Shown piece by piece: positions 35,879 through 45,772 of a stretch of DNA of 64,000 bases. The position numbers and the translations under genes were made by a program. The notes under the pieces are model-generated. The model was not told where the DNA came from and ran no database searches. It was given only the letters and a program-made list of their open reading frames with translations. This stretch comes from Tisiphia sp964030975 (GTDB lineage: Bacteria > Pseudomonadota > Alphaproteobacteria > Rickettsiales > Rickettsiaceae). Within the stretch, counting starts at the first letter, position 1; every line of letters starts with the position of its first letter. The stretch lies in contig NZ_CAXIQH010000001.1 in NCBI RefSeq assembly GCF_964030975.1, positions 248,001 to 312,000 of the forward strand, written 5' to 3'.

Positions 35879-37105
35879 ATGACAACTTTTAATTCGCATT
35901 TTACTCAAGACACTGTAAGTAAAATTATTCTTCCTAAAACTAAACAAGATTTTTATAATGATACCAAAGAAAAGGGCTTGTTTCTTATTGCAAGCAAAAG
36001 AAGTAAGACTTTTTACTTACGTAAAACAGTGGAGAAGAAAGGTCGTAGTCGTACAATTAACTTAGGTAGATTCCCTTATATTTCGGTACTAGAAGCAAGG
36101 AATAAAGCTGCTGAACTAAAAAACCAGATAGCAAAAGGCATTAACCCTCTTGAAAAATTAGCTATTACAAATAATCCAATAGATGATAAACTAACCAAGT
36201 TAACCGTTAAAGAGTTCTTTGATAAATATATTGAAGAACACTGTAAACGTAAGAATAAGGGCTGGAAGTCTGATATTGCTAAAATGACTCTATATGGTAA
36301 AGATTATTATGAAATAAAAATATCTACTGTGACAATGGATGATATTCAGAAAACGTTTAATAATATTAGTAATAATAGAGGTATATATAGTGCTAACAAC
36401 TTTCTTAAGTTATTTAGTGCGATGTTCAATAGAGGTATTAGATGGCAAATGTTAGATAAGAATCCAGCAAAGGATATTGAGAAAAATCTAGAAAACGTCA
36501 GAGAAAGATATATTGCAACCCAAGAGGAACTGTCAAGGTTCATTAATGTAGTTATTGAGAAATGTACTAGGATAATTGCGGATGTGATATTAATGCTATT
36601 ATTCACTGGAGCAAGGAAAAGTAATGTTTTTTCTATGAAATGGCAGGATATTAATTTTGAAAATATGACATGGTCTATACCAGCTAAGTCTGCTAAAAAT
36701 AATAAAACACAAAGAGTTCATTTAGTGAACTCCGCCCTAAGGATATTGACAGGAAGAGAAAAAGAGAATAATAATAAATCAATATGGGTATTTCCTAGCG
36801 ATCAGAGTAAAAGTGGTCACATAGCCTCCCCTGATTATATTTGGCAGAAAATTTGTAAATTGGCTGGTATTGAAGATTTAAGGATACATGATTTAAGAAG
36901 AACACACGGCAGTTGGATGCGTAAAGTTGGAGCAGATAGAGAGATAATAGCTGAGGCTTTAGGTCATAAGGATCAAAGGTCAACTGGAGTATATGATATT
37001 ATAGGGAAGGAGCAAGTTAGAGAGTTCCAGGACAAATCTGCGGTTCCATTAGACAAGATTCTAGAAGACCGTATACTTGCAGCAAAACTGCATAACTCTA
37101 TCTAA
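35879..37105 (+). CDS. Tyrosine recombinase/integrase, 3' end cut by IS66
   Basis: A phage/ICE-type integrase with the N-terminal arm-binding part (TKQDFYNDTKEKGLFLIASKRSKTFYLRKTV ... LEARNKAAELKNQIAKGINP) and a catalytic domain with Arg in LLFTGARKSNVFSMKW, the His-x-x-Arg in RIHDLRRTHGSWMR and Tyr in DQRSTGVYDI. It probably integrated an RAGE-like conjugative element. The natural sequence ends at 37070 (LDKILED); the last residues RILAAKLHNSI come from the IS66 tip. Only a few C-terminal residues seem to be lost, so activity is possible. Confidence 0.85.
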   Translation: MTTFNSHFTQDTVSKIILPKTKQDFYNDTKEKGLFLIASKRSKTFYLRKTVEKKGRSRTINLGRFPYISVLEARNKAAELKNQIAKGINPLEKLAITNNPIDDKLTKLTVKEFFDKYIEEHCKRKNKGWKSDIAKMTLYGKDYYEIKISTVTMDDIQKTFNNISNNRGIYSANNFLKLFSAMFNRGIRWQMLDKNPAKDIEKNLENVRERYIATQEELSRFINVVIEKCTRIIADVILMLLFTGARKSNVFSMKWQDINFENMTWSIPAKSAKNNKTQRVHLVNSALRILTGREKENNNKSIWVFPSDQSKSGHIASPDYIWQKICKLAGIEDLRIHDLRRTHGSWMRKVGADREIIAEALGHKDQRSTGVYDIIGKEQVREFQDKSAVPLDKILEDRILAAKLHNSI

Positions 37106-37412
37106 TTTTTTTGTTAGTATAAAATTTATTTTATAAATTTGGGTTCCTACTATGCAAATACCATCAATTACTATTGAGCAAGTAGCTCAGCAATTTAAAG
37201 CCTGGCGTCAAACTAAAACTAACAAGTTTGATCCCATACCAAACCATCTAAAGGAATTAGTTCGCCAGCTACTCCATCACTATTCTTGCAAAGATATAGC
37301 CAAACATCTCAATATTAATAAAACAATAATTAGTTCAATTCAACGTATACTTGCAGCAAAACTGCAACAAGATATTAATTTCCTTCCATTTCAACTAGTA
37401 AATTCTATAGAT
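37071..37412 (+). mobile_element. IS66 end fragment with partial tnpA
   Basis: It begins with the full 31-bp IS tip (GTATACTTGCAGCAAAACTG...), then the tnpA start at 37152 (MQIPSITIEQ). At 37345 a second copy of the tip follows within tnpA, as in copy 1. The fragment is cut at 37412 in the middle of tnpA by an IS5-like element. Confidence 0.8.
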
Positions 37413-38336
37413 AGTCTCCCCGTCAAAAGTCTAGAAGGATAATATATAATATGGTTAGCGGGTAAAAATATCTAGATAATCCATAAGAAAATGCTATAAT
37501 ATTGGCAGAAACCTTATGGATTGTATGAATTATGCCGATAGAAGATATAATAAAATCCCAAAAACAAGGACAGCTTTTTGGTTATAAATTGACCGAAGAA
37601 TTAAACCCTAATAACAAGTTATATAAATTAAGATCGTTAATAAATTGGACTGTTTTAGAGGAATGGTTATTGACAAATGTTAATATCAAGAAATTTGGTA
37701 GGAATCGCAGATGTCACAGGTTATTACTTGGAGTAACTATGCTGCAAGCGATGTATAACCTGTCAGATGCTGCAGCTGAAGAAGAGCTGAGAGAGAACGT
37801 ATATTGGCAATATTTTTGTGGTTGGGAATATTTGCAGAAAGATGCTGAGATATCAGAAGCTAGTATACGAAGGTTTCGTGCTATATTAGGGGAAGAAGGA
37901 TATAATGAGATATTAAAAGAATTAACAAGAATTGGTTGCAAAGTCGGAGTGCTTAAAAAAAAAGACTTAGCATCGATAATCGTTGATACTACAGTACAAA
38001 TTAAGAATATTAAGTATCCTCATGATGTGTATTTGATGGATAAGGCAAGAATAGAGCTAGTAAAGTTATGTCATACTTTAGGCATTAAGTTACATGAGAC
38101 ATATGCCAAGCAATATAAAAAAGACATAGTAAAATTATGGAAATATAAGGATAATAGTAAAGCCAAAAAACGTAAGAAGGTAATGCAACATTTAAAGATA
38201 TTGCTGGGTCGTTTAATAAGAATATGTCAGCGAGAAATAGCAAAAACAAAGTTAAGTTTGTCATTAAAGCAGCAAGAAATACTAAATAAGATTAAAAAGA
38301 TTCAGGCACAATCTATACTGAGTAAAGCAGAGAAAG
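37413..38336 (+). pseudogene. IS5-like element copy 2, truncated transposase
   Basis: It starts with the AGTCTCCCCGTCAAAAGT terminal repeat. The transposase (from 37532) matches the complete copy at 17526-18848 through residue about 269 (LSKAEK) and is then cut by the IS66 tip at 38337. The C-terminal catalytic part, including the ARTFVDLGYKG and RRSAIEP segments, is absent, so it cannot be active. Confidence 0.88.
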
Positions 38337-38417
38337 GTATACTTGCAGCAAAACTGCATAACTCTATCTAATTTTTTTGTTAGTATAAAATTTATTTTAT
38401 ACATTTGGGTTCCTACT

Positions 38418-38843
38418 ATGCAAATACCATCAATTACTGTTGAGCAAGTAGCTCAGCAATTTAAAGCCTGGCGTCAAACTAAAACTAACAAGTTTGATCC
38501 CATACCAAACCATCTAAAGGAATTAGTTCGCCAGCTACTCCATCACTATTCTTGCAAAGATATAGCCAAACATCTCAATATTAATAAAACAATAATTAGT
38601 TCAATTCAACAAGCCCATCAACCTTCCCTCAAAACTTCTCCTACCTCAACTTCAAATAAAGTTCTACAACACGATATTAATTTTCTCCCATTTCAACTAG
38701 TAAATTCTATAGATACTGATCCTGTGGCTACTCCCAAACAAAATTACTACACTTGCCACATTATTAAGCCAAATGGTACCAAGCTTATTATTCAAACACT
38801 AGAGCTAAAAACCATAATTCAAACATTTCTATGCTGCAACTAA
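38418..38843 (+). CDS. tnpA: IS66 accessory protein TnpA, full-length form
   Basis: 142 residues from MQIPSITVEQVAQQFKAWRQ; the chosen ATG at 38418 follows GGGTTCCTACT, as in the other copies, rather than an upstream ATG in the IS tip. The helix-turn-helix-like SCKDIAKHLNINKTIISSIQ is followed by a Ser/Thr-rich linker (AHQPSLKTSPTSTSNKV) absent from the rearranged copies. It overlaps tnpB by 13 bases. Confidence 0.88.
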   Translation: MQIPSITVEQVAQQFKAWRQTKTNKFDPIPNHLKELVRQLLHHYSCKDIAKHLNINKTIISSIQQAHQPSLKTSPTSTSNKVLQHDINFLPFQLVNSIDTDPVATPKQNYYTCHIIKPNGTKLIIQTLELKTIIQTFLCCN

Positions 38844-39184
38844 CCCCTCAGTCAGTTATTTTTGTTGCCACTATTGCCATCGACTTTCGTAAGGGTATCG
38901 ATGGTTTAATAGCTGTTTGCAGACAAAAACTTTCTTCCAACCCTCTTAATGGTTCCTTGTTTTTATTCTATAATAAAAACAGAACTGCCATTAAAATTTT
39001 GTCCTTTGACGGTCAAGGCTTTTGGTTATGCTCTAAACGCCTATCCAAAGGTAAATTTACGGCAAAACTTTCCCCATCTGATAATTCATCTTATCAGATT
39101 TGTTATAGAACCTTACACATTCTTATTCATAATGGCGATCCTAGTTCTGCCAAACTCTCCAATGATTGGCTTCCTGTCATTTAA
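38831..39184 (+). CDS. tnpB: IS66 accessory protein TnpB
   Basis: A 117-residue protein identical or nearly identical to the one of copy 1 (IAIDFRKGIDGLIAVCRQKL core). It is coupled to tnpA and meets tnpC tail-to-tail. Confidence 0.9.
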   Translation: MLQLTPQSVIFVATIAIDFRKGIDGLIAVCRQKLSSNPLNGSLFLFYNKNRTAIKILSFDGQGFWLCSKRLSKGKFTAKLSPSDNSSYQICYRTLHILIHNGDPSSAKLSNDWLPVI

Positions 39185-40826
39185 GCTGCCGTCTCGATTA
39201 ATTCCGTATTATTTATATATCTTGCATAGGCAAAAGGTGTATAATTCGTAGGATGCTTCTTTGCTTTGCTACTCTGCTCTTGCAGCCAATTTAAATATTT
39301 AAATGCATTGATCCCGTTCTCACTACAAGTCTTTACTATACTATACAGACCACTATGTATCTCAGCACTATTGATTGTTTTAAAGAATAATGAATTCTTC
39401 CTTTGTAAAATAATGGTACGTAGTGACCTCTCAGCCCAATTATTATCAAGACTGCTAACTGGAATTTTCAAAAATTGCGTCAAACCTTCTTTATTATTTA
39501 ACCAATATTTCATAGCTTGCCCAAACCTACTATTAGGCTCAACTTTCTTGTCGTTAAATAATTCGTCTATTTTGTTATATATGTTTTCTATATATTTACT
39601 GCTATGTTCCTGATGGTACTTCAGCTTTTCCTCAAGGCTCATCTCTTTACATTGATGTTCATTATGGTAAATCTCACCAGTTTGTTTGAGAAAATATCCG
39701 CATTCTTCAGGATAGTATGGTTCATTATCTGTAAATTTCCTCTGTCCATGTGATAAACAGTTGATCATAATTATTATTGCTAGTAATTCTTTATCTGCTT
39801 CTGATAATACTGGGTTATTATTGTTACTTGCATCAGTCATTAAATGAATAGAATCAGTCCTATTCTTACGATTCTTTAGTACGTTACCAATATTTTCCCC
39901 GCCATGCTTATTACCGGTAAAATATAAAACTATCACCTCATTATTGGCAGTCTTAGCACATATAGTAGTGGTATAACAGCTGCGTCCTTTCTTATTTTGA
40001 GTACGTAATTTTTTATTGGCTACAGTAATTTCTAAAATTCTAGCTCTAGTATCATCAAGATTCAGTGAGCTACATTCGGCAGCCATTTCCAATAATACCC
40101 TGTAAATTTCAGCTCCACCACCTTCTTGCCAAACATCTAAATATTGTTGCCACAACGAGCTATATGATACAGGAACCCCGCTTAAACTTTGCAACCTAGA
40201 TAAACGATAGAAGGGAGTACCGTAGGTCTTTTGTAACACTATTGCACTTTTGCTACTATTTGTCCATTTGTTGATATTCTTATTGTTCATAACTGTATAA
40301 TCGCAAGCATTACAGCGTAACGTTTTCTTTACATATCTGTTGACTGTAATTGGAGCATTACCTGTAAATTGTAGCAATTTTCTAGCTTCACTATTATAGA
40401 GTTTACCATTATCACAGTGAGGACAGCTATCACCACTACAAAAATTCTCAGGAGCTAAATAGCTGGTATTTGCATCCTGATAATCATCAAATCCATATTT
40501 ACCTTGCCAATTACTGCGATCTCTCTTCTTGGACTCATCGTACTCTTCTTCATTACCACCATTCTTATTATCAGATTCACTCGGTGGTTCTTTTAATGAA
40601 TCTGAACTATCTTTTTTTTGTTATCTGCCTTAAAACCAATCATCATCTCCTTAAGCTTATTTATACTGATGTTTGATGATGCTAGCTTGTCTATTAGTTC
40701 GTTACAAAATTTCACAAGTTCTATCACCGCTTGCTGATCATCTCCTGTTAATGAACTTGCCTTAATATGTTGTATTAGTTCTTCTCGTTCCTCAGCACTT
40801 AAGGTCGCTACTTTTGGCTTTTTCAT
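39181..40826 (-). CDS. tnpC: IS66 transposase TnpC with -1 frameshift
   Basis: The zero frame is 40826-40593 (77 residues), continued in the -1 frame from the A8 run (plus strand T8 at 40612-40619) to 39181. The same slippery heptamer and downstream stem as in copy 1 are kept. Zinc-finger cysteines, the MTDASNNNN acid and the NNWAERSLR ending are intact. Confidence 0.82.
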
Positions 40827-40998
40827 TTTGATTCATTCATTACGTTTAATAATTGAAATGTTATAGTATAACTGATAGTTTTTCAACCAGTTTTTTTACT
40901 AATCGGTGATATTTGCATAGTAGGAACCCAAATTTATAAAATAAATTCATACTACCAAAAAAATTTAATAGAGTTATGCAGTTTTGCTGCAAGTATAC

Positions 40999-41294
40999 CG
41001 TTTATCGAACCTAAGGAAAATGATTTTGTTTATTTTGACCCGCCTTATTACCAAGCTGGGGAAAGATTTTATACTAGATTGCCATTTGATGAGAATGAAC
41101 AAATTAGACTTAGAAATTTCGTTAAAGAACTAACTAGCAAAGGTGTAAAATTAATGATTTCTAATAGTAATACTGACTTTATCCGAGAAATATACCAAGA
41201 TTTCACCATAAATACTATTGACGCCAAATATGCCCTAACCGGACAGAAGAGTATCACTAGAGAGCTTGTAATTACTAATTATCGAACAAGTTGA
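40999..41294 (+). pseudogene. 3' fragment of a DNA adenine methyltransferase (Dam/D12 class)
   Basis: The frame enters from the IS66 tip and reads PFIEPKENDFVYFDPPYYQAGERF, with the catalytic DPPY motif, to ITRELVITNYRTS. The SAM-binding FxGxG half of the gene is missing, so it is inactive. Such dam genes are common cargo of Rickettsia conjugative elements and prophages. Confidence 0.85.
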
Positions 41295-41373
41295 TTGCTG
41301 CTGATTATTAAATATACTTATATTTAAGCTCTCTTATTTGTGCTGCAATTCTTTTTCCTTTCGTTACCGTGCT

Positions 41374-41748
41374 TCATTCTTCCTTTTTCCTTATATTATC
41401 CGCATTTTTGTTCATTTCTGTTTGAGGGGTTACTGTATCTTCTGGCAACATTAGGTCTTGTATAACTTTTTCCATAAATTCTTCAACTTCAGCTTGATCA
41501 CTCTCTATAGAATCATATATTTTTGTTGATCTTATATCTTTAAGACCTAAAGCCTGCATTAGCACCTCTTTATTTGCTCCAGCTTTACGCATTAAACTAC
41601 CGTGTGTTCTTCTTAAATCATGGATTCTTAAATCATCAATACCAGCTAATTGGCAAATTCTCTTCCACGCTCTTTTAGGTTCTTGTAAATGATCGCTACT
41701 ATTATTGCCAGGAAATACCCATATTGATTCAGTATGATTGTCCTTTTG
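41374..41748 (-). pseudogene. C-terminal fragment of a second tyrosine integrase
   Basis: The minus strand reads QKDNHTESIWVFPGN ... ICQLAGIDDLRIHDLRRTHG and on to KIYDSIESDQAEVEEF, i.e. the His-x-x-Arg and catalytic Tyr part of an integrase related to the one at 35879 but not identical. It lacks everything before the catalytic half, removed at the IS21 junction. It is too short to work. Confidence 0.85.
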
Positions 41749-41842
41749 TGTAAATTGTAATCATCTATTGACCCCTTTAAAGGAAAAATTGTAATGAAAA
41801 TTGCCCCCCTAAATAAGTAACAATATCTCCGAAAAATTAATA

Positions 41843-43390
41843 TTGTTAATATTTTTTTTAAGGAGTTTTAAAGGGGTGTTTATAGTGGAAACAATAGGAA
41901 GAATACGTAGGATGTACCACGTTGATGGTAAGGCAATTAAAAAAATTGCTAGAGAATTGAATATATCAAAGAATACAGTAAAAAAAGTCATTCGTAGTGA
42001 TCAAACCAAATTTGAGTTAGCAAAATATACCAAAGATAAACCGGTTCTTGGTAATCATCTTGCAGTACTAAATCAGTTATTAGTAGAGAATAGCAAGGAG
42101 CCGGTTCGACGCAGAATGACGGCAAAGAAACTATACCAACAGCTACAGATATCGGGTTACACAGGAAGTTATGAAACTGTGAATCTAATTGTCAGGGCAT
42201 TTCGTAGAGAACGCGAAGCAAAGGGTCAACAAGTTTTTATTCCACTAAATTTTGAACCTGGAGAATCTTTTCAATTTGACTGGGGAGAAGAGGAGATATG
42301 TTTAGATGGTGAGATTATTAGAGTAAAGGCTGCAAGAATAACACTATGCTACAGCCGTCATTCTTTGGTTATTGTCTACCCTAACGAGCAACTTGAGATG
42401 GTGATGAAAGCACATGAAGAAGCCTTTAAGTTTTTTGCTGGCTGCTGTAAGAAGGGAATTTATGATAATATGAAGACAGCCGTTAAAGAGATATTAGTCG
42501 GCAGGAATCGTATTTTTAACGAAAAGTTTGTTCAGATGGCATCTCATTATTTATTTGAACCGACTGCTTGTACTCCAGCATCTGGTTGGGAGAAGGGGCG
42601 AGTTGAAAAACGAGTAGGTGATACTAGACGTAACTTTTTTACACCAATACTGACAGGGGAAAGCTATGAAGATATCAATTATTAACTCAGAGAGATGTCT
42701 TTAAATTGGTCTAAAACTAGACAGCATCCTGACTTTAAAGAGCGGACAATCTTTGAAGTATATGAGGAAGAAAAGCCATATTTAATAAAATATAGAGGAG
42801 AATTTACAGCTTACAGATTGCATCCAACTATAGTTTCGCCTTTAAGCCTTGTGCAATATGATACTAATATGTATAGCGTTCCGTGTGAATATGTAGGTGT
42901 TGCTGTGCAAATTAAATCCTATGCCTGGGAGATAGTTATCCTATATGAAAGCAAGGTTATAGGAGAGCATGTTCGCTGTTTCAATCGCTACCAGAAGATT
43001 TATAATCCATGGCATTATATCTCAGCTCTGGAACGTAAACCAGGGGCTTTGCGTAATGGTGCTCCCTTTAAAGAGCTTATGAGCTTATTACCAGAGGTAT
43101 TTAGTAAGATACGCAATAAACTGGAAAACTACAAGGACAGTGATAAACAATTTATAGCAATTCTGCAGTTGGTTAATAAGTATGGATTAGACAAGGTGAC
43201 TAATGCCTGTAATTTAGCAATTACTATTGGTGGCTGTAGTGCTAAATTAGTTGAGCAGTATTTACAACCAGCTATACAAGTAGATATCAATGAATATAAG
43301 TTTATTCAGTTAAAAACTCCACCAGACGCTGATTGCAGCAGTTACAGTAAAATACATTTAACAACCTATTCAGTAGTGGAGGAAAATTAA
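41843..43390 (+). pseudogene. istA: IS21 transposase IstA with an in-frame stop
   Basis: The first part (41843-42685; true start perhaps the GTG at 41885) has the N-terminal helix-turn-helix (KKIARELNISKNTVKKVIR) and the rve catalytic start GESFQFDWGEEEICLDGE, up to GESYEDINY. A TAA follows in the same frame, then translation continues LREMSLNWSKTRQ to 43390 with the C-terminal IstA part. A single nonsense codon separates the two. It is either inactivated or read through at low level. Confidence 0.82.
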
Positions 43391-44098
43391 ATGAAGGAGT
43401 TAATATTATTATTAGATAAATTGGGTTTAGCAGGAATGAAGATGCAGTTAACAGAGATGGATTTAGCAAAAGAAATGCCTGTGGGAGCAGTATATGAAGC
43501 ATTAAAAAGGCTTCTTGAAGCAGAATGTCAGTATAAAAAATCACGTTCATTGAGTTATCGACTACAGCTAGCTAGGTTTCCTACAATAAAGCTACTTTCG
43601 GACACTAGCCAAGCTAAATTGGTTAGCCATTGTGATATACAAAAAGTTGTTGATAATCAGCAGAATATAATGTTAATTGGTGGTTCTGGGTCAGGCAAGA
43701 CTCATCTAGCAATTGGTTTAGCATTTACTGCAGTTGAAAAGGGTTGCAGGGTAAGGTTCTACACTTTAAATGAATTAGCTAGCCAATTACTAAATGCTAG
43801 AATGCATAACTATGAGCTCAAATTCATCGATTCAGTTAAGAGGTTCAATGTTATTGTGATAGATGAACTGGGCTATGTACCAATAAAGCCCGAGGCTAGA
43901 TTCTTACTATTTGAGCTGTTTGCAAAATTATATGAACAGTCCTCGCTTATCATAACCACCCATTTGAGATTTGAAGAATGGGAAGATATATTTGGTAATC
44001 CTAAGGCAACAAAGGCAATTATCGATAGGCTAACCCATCATTGTCAAATCATAGAAACTGGTAATAAAAGTTTTAGAGGAGGAAAAGATGCAGAATAA
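43391..44098 (+). CDS. istB: IS21 helper ATPase IstB
   Basis: A 235-residue AAA+ ATPase related to DnaC that selects target DNA for IstA. Walker A is NIMLIGGSGSGKTHLAIGL near residues 91-109, Walker B is FNVIVIDELGYVPIKPE, and the sensor region is IITTHLRFEEWEDIFGN. It starts directly after the istA stop. The frame is intact, but its partner istA is interrupted. Confidence 0.92.
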   Translation: MKELILLLDKLGLAGMKMQLTEMDLAKEMPVGAVYEALKRLLEAECQYKKSRSLSYRLQLARFPTIKLLSDTSQAKLVSHCDIQKVVDNQQNIMLIGGSGSGKTHLAIGLAFTAVEKGCRVRFYTLNELASQLLNARMHNYELKFIDSVKRFNVIVIDELGYVPIKPEARFLLFELFAKLYEQSSLIITTHLRFEEWEDIFGNPKATKAIIDRLTHHCQIIETGNKSFRGGKDAE

Positions 44099-44253
44099 AG
44101 ATTAAAATAATATACTATTATATAAATTAAAAATTACCAATGATTTTAGGGGATTTTATCTGAATTTTAACCAAAATTAACTAATTTTTTTTGTGGTCAA
44201 GGGGGGTCAATAGTTTATTACAATAGGGGGTCAATAGATGATTACAATTTACA

Positions 44254-44589
44254 ATCTAGTGGATTAACTCTTGTACCTAGTGCATAAAGTAGTTTGCCAT
44301 TAGGTAAGACAATATCTTCTTTTACCATATAGCTTGGCTCATAGGTAAAACTCTGTGGTTTCTCAGTTCGTTTTATATTTGTAACGAGTACAGGTTCTTC
44401 TATTCTATTTTTAGCAATTTCTAACATTTTTCTTTGCTCCTGTTCTATATCAACTAGCTTTAGTTTTCTTTGGATCATTGCTAAAAATCCTTCCTCCTTA
44501 ACCTCAAAAATTGTTCCATATATACCAAAATCCTTGGCAATGGTTATTTGTGGTAGTAAGATTACTAAAGCTATTATTAGTTGTTTCAT
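44254..44589 (-). pseudogene. traW: 5' fragment of conjugal transfer protein TraW
   Basis: It begins with a signal peptide (MKQLIIALVILLPQITIAKDFG) and the TraW core GIYGTIFEVKEEGFLAMIQ, and reaches PNGKLLYALGTRVNPLD before the IS21 end cuts it; the last residues CKL come from the IS. TraW of F-type secretion systems is a periplasmic protein needed for pilus assembly. About half of the usual length remains. It is evidence of an RAGE-type conjugative element. Confidence 0.85.
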
Positions 44590-44666
44590 TTCTATTTAGT
44601 TCACTTAGTTTTTTATGTTTGCTTTTTTATAGTTAGTCCTATTAGTATTTATCCATGATAAACTGA

Positions 44667-44739
44667 CGTCATTGCGAGGAGGCACGAAGCCCGAACGAAG
44701 CGTGGATTGCCACGACCACTACGTGGTCTCGCAATGACG
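44667..44739. repeat. Palindromic repeat, type B, between tra fragments
   Basis: CGTCATTGCGAGGAGGC to ACGTGGTCTCGCAATGACG, preceded by the TAGTATTTATCCATGATAAA outer arm. Confidence 0.78.
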
Positions 44740-44754
44740 ATGTATCTATTATTT

Positions 44755-44849
44755 GTCATTGCGAGAAGACCGTAGGTCGACGAAGCAATCCATAAAAGTA
44801 ACCAAAAATGGGTTTTTCGTCGCTACTAAAGTAGCTCCTCGCAATGACG
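44755..44849. repeat. Palindromic repeat, type B, between tra fragments
   Basis: GTCATTGCGAGAAGACC to CTCCTCGCAATGACG, followed by the right outer arm ending GTCGGGTTAGCT. With the previous repeat it fills the gap between the traW and traD remnants. Confidence 0.78.
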
Positions 44850-44904
44850 TATGTGAATTTGGCATATATGTTAGTCGGGTTAGCTGTATGTTTACCTTTG
44901 TTCC

Positions 44905-45234
44905 TCAGTTCACTTGTATTTTCTTCAAATCTTTACCACATTCTCTCCAATACTCAAAAATCTCTGGATTGGTATTAAGTAGCGTTTTGCTTGTTAGCAA
45001 CATACCGTAAAGAACTTCAATATCTTCTGGATGTAAGTAATCCAGTCCTGCTTTTATTACTAAACCTCCTAGCATGATCTTTTTTCTGGTATCTTGTTTA
45101 CGTTTTAAATAATTAGCATTTTGGCTGTTAATTTGGTTGTTACTTGGACTGTTCATATGGTACCTGTAGTTGTTACAATCATTACGAGATTGTGAGTTTA
45201 TATTTGAGTTGGTATTTTGTTTGTTCGTTTGTCT
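44905..45234 (-). pseudogene. traD: Ti-type conjugal transfer protein TraD, N-terminus cut by IS66
   Basis: The conserved block NYLKRKQDTRKKIMLGGLVIKAGLDYL is the signature of the small Ti-plasmid-type TraD family, which accompanies the TraA relaxase in Rickettsia RAGEs. The frame enters from the IS66 copy 3 tip, so the apparent start (MLQVY) is IS sequence. The C-terminal end (WRECGKDLKKIQVN) seems natural. The Asn/Gln-rich stretch before the conserved block is probably a flexible tail. Confidence 0.78.
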
Positions 45235-45418
45235 GTATACTTGCAGCAAAACTGCAACAAGATATTAATTTCCTTCCATTTCAACTAGTAAATTCTATAG
45301 ATACTGATCCTGTGGCTACTCCCAAACAAAATTACTACACTTGCCACATTATTAAACCAAATGGTACCAAGCTTATTATCCAAACATTGGATCCAAAAAT
45401 CATAATTCAGACATTTCT

Positions 45419-45772
45419 ATGCTGCAACTAACCCCTCAGTCAGTTATTTTTGTTGCCACTATTGCCATCGACTTTCGTAAGGGTATCGATGGTTTAATAG
45501 CTGTTTGCAGACAAAAACTTTCTTCCAACCCTCTTAATGGTTCCTTGTTTTTATTCTATAATAAAAACAGAACTGCCATTAAAATTTTGTCCTTTGATGG
45601 TCAAGGCTTTTGGTTATGCTCTAAACGCCTATCCAAAGGTAAATTTACGGCAAAACTTTCCCCATCTGATAATTCATCTTATCAGATTTGTTATAGAACC
45701 TTACACATTCTTATTCATAATGGTGATCCTAGTTCTGCCAAACTCTCTAATGATTGGCTTCCTGTCATTTAA
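45419..45772 (+). CDS. tnpB: IS66 accessory protein TnpB
   Basis: A 117-residue TnpB identical in sequence to that of copy 1. It is preceded by a headless tnpA remnant (from about 45250), whose natural start codon has been lost; the remnant still overlaps the tnpB start. Confidence 0.88.
   Translation: MLQLTPQSVIFVATIAIDFRKGIDGLIAVCRQKLSSNPLNGSLFLFYNKNRTAIKILSFDGQGFWLCSKRLSKGKFTAKLSPSDNSSYQICYRTLHILIHNGDPSSAKLSNDWLPVI

Larger units (their letters stand above)
38337..40998. mobile_element. IS66-family element, copy 2 (complete, 2,662 bp)
   Basis: Both 31-bp tips are present. The gene set is tnpA and tnpB on plus, tnpC on minus. Its tnpA has the full-length linker, so this is the most original copy in the window. 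The flanks (AGAGAAAG on the left, CGTTTATC on the right) are not duplicates and belong to different genes (IS5-like transposase, dam), so the ends were joined by recombination after insertion. Confidence 0.9.
41749..44253 (+). mobile_element. IS21-family element
   Basis: Terminal inverted repeats starting TGTAAATTGTAATCATCTAT at 41749 with the complement ending at 44253. The genes are istA (interrupted by a stop) and istB. The flanks are an integrase fragment and a traW fragment with no matching target duplication, so the element marks a rearrangement joint. Confidence 0.85.

Noticed and set aside
37071..37105. RILAAKLHNSI as natural integrase C-terminus
   Set aside because: The same peptide ends the truncated IS5-like transposase at 38371; it is translated IS66 tip.
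45210..45249. MLQVY as start of traD
   Set aside because: Those codons belong to the IS66 tip; the natural start was removed by the insertion.
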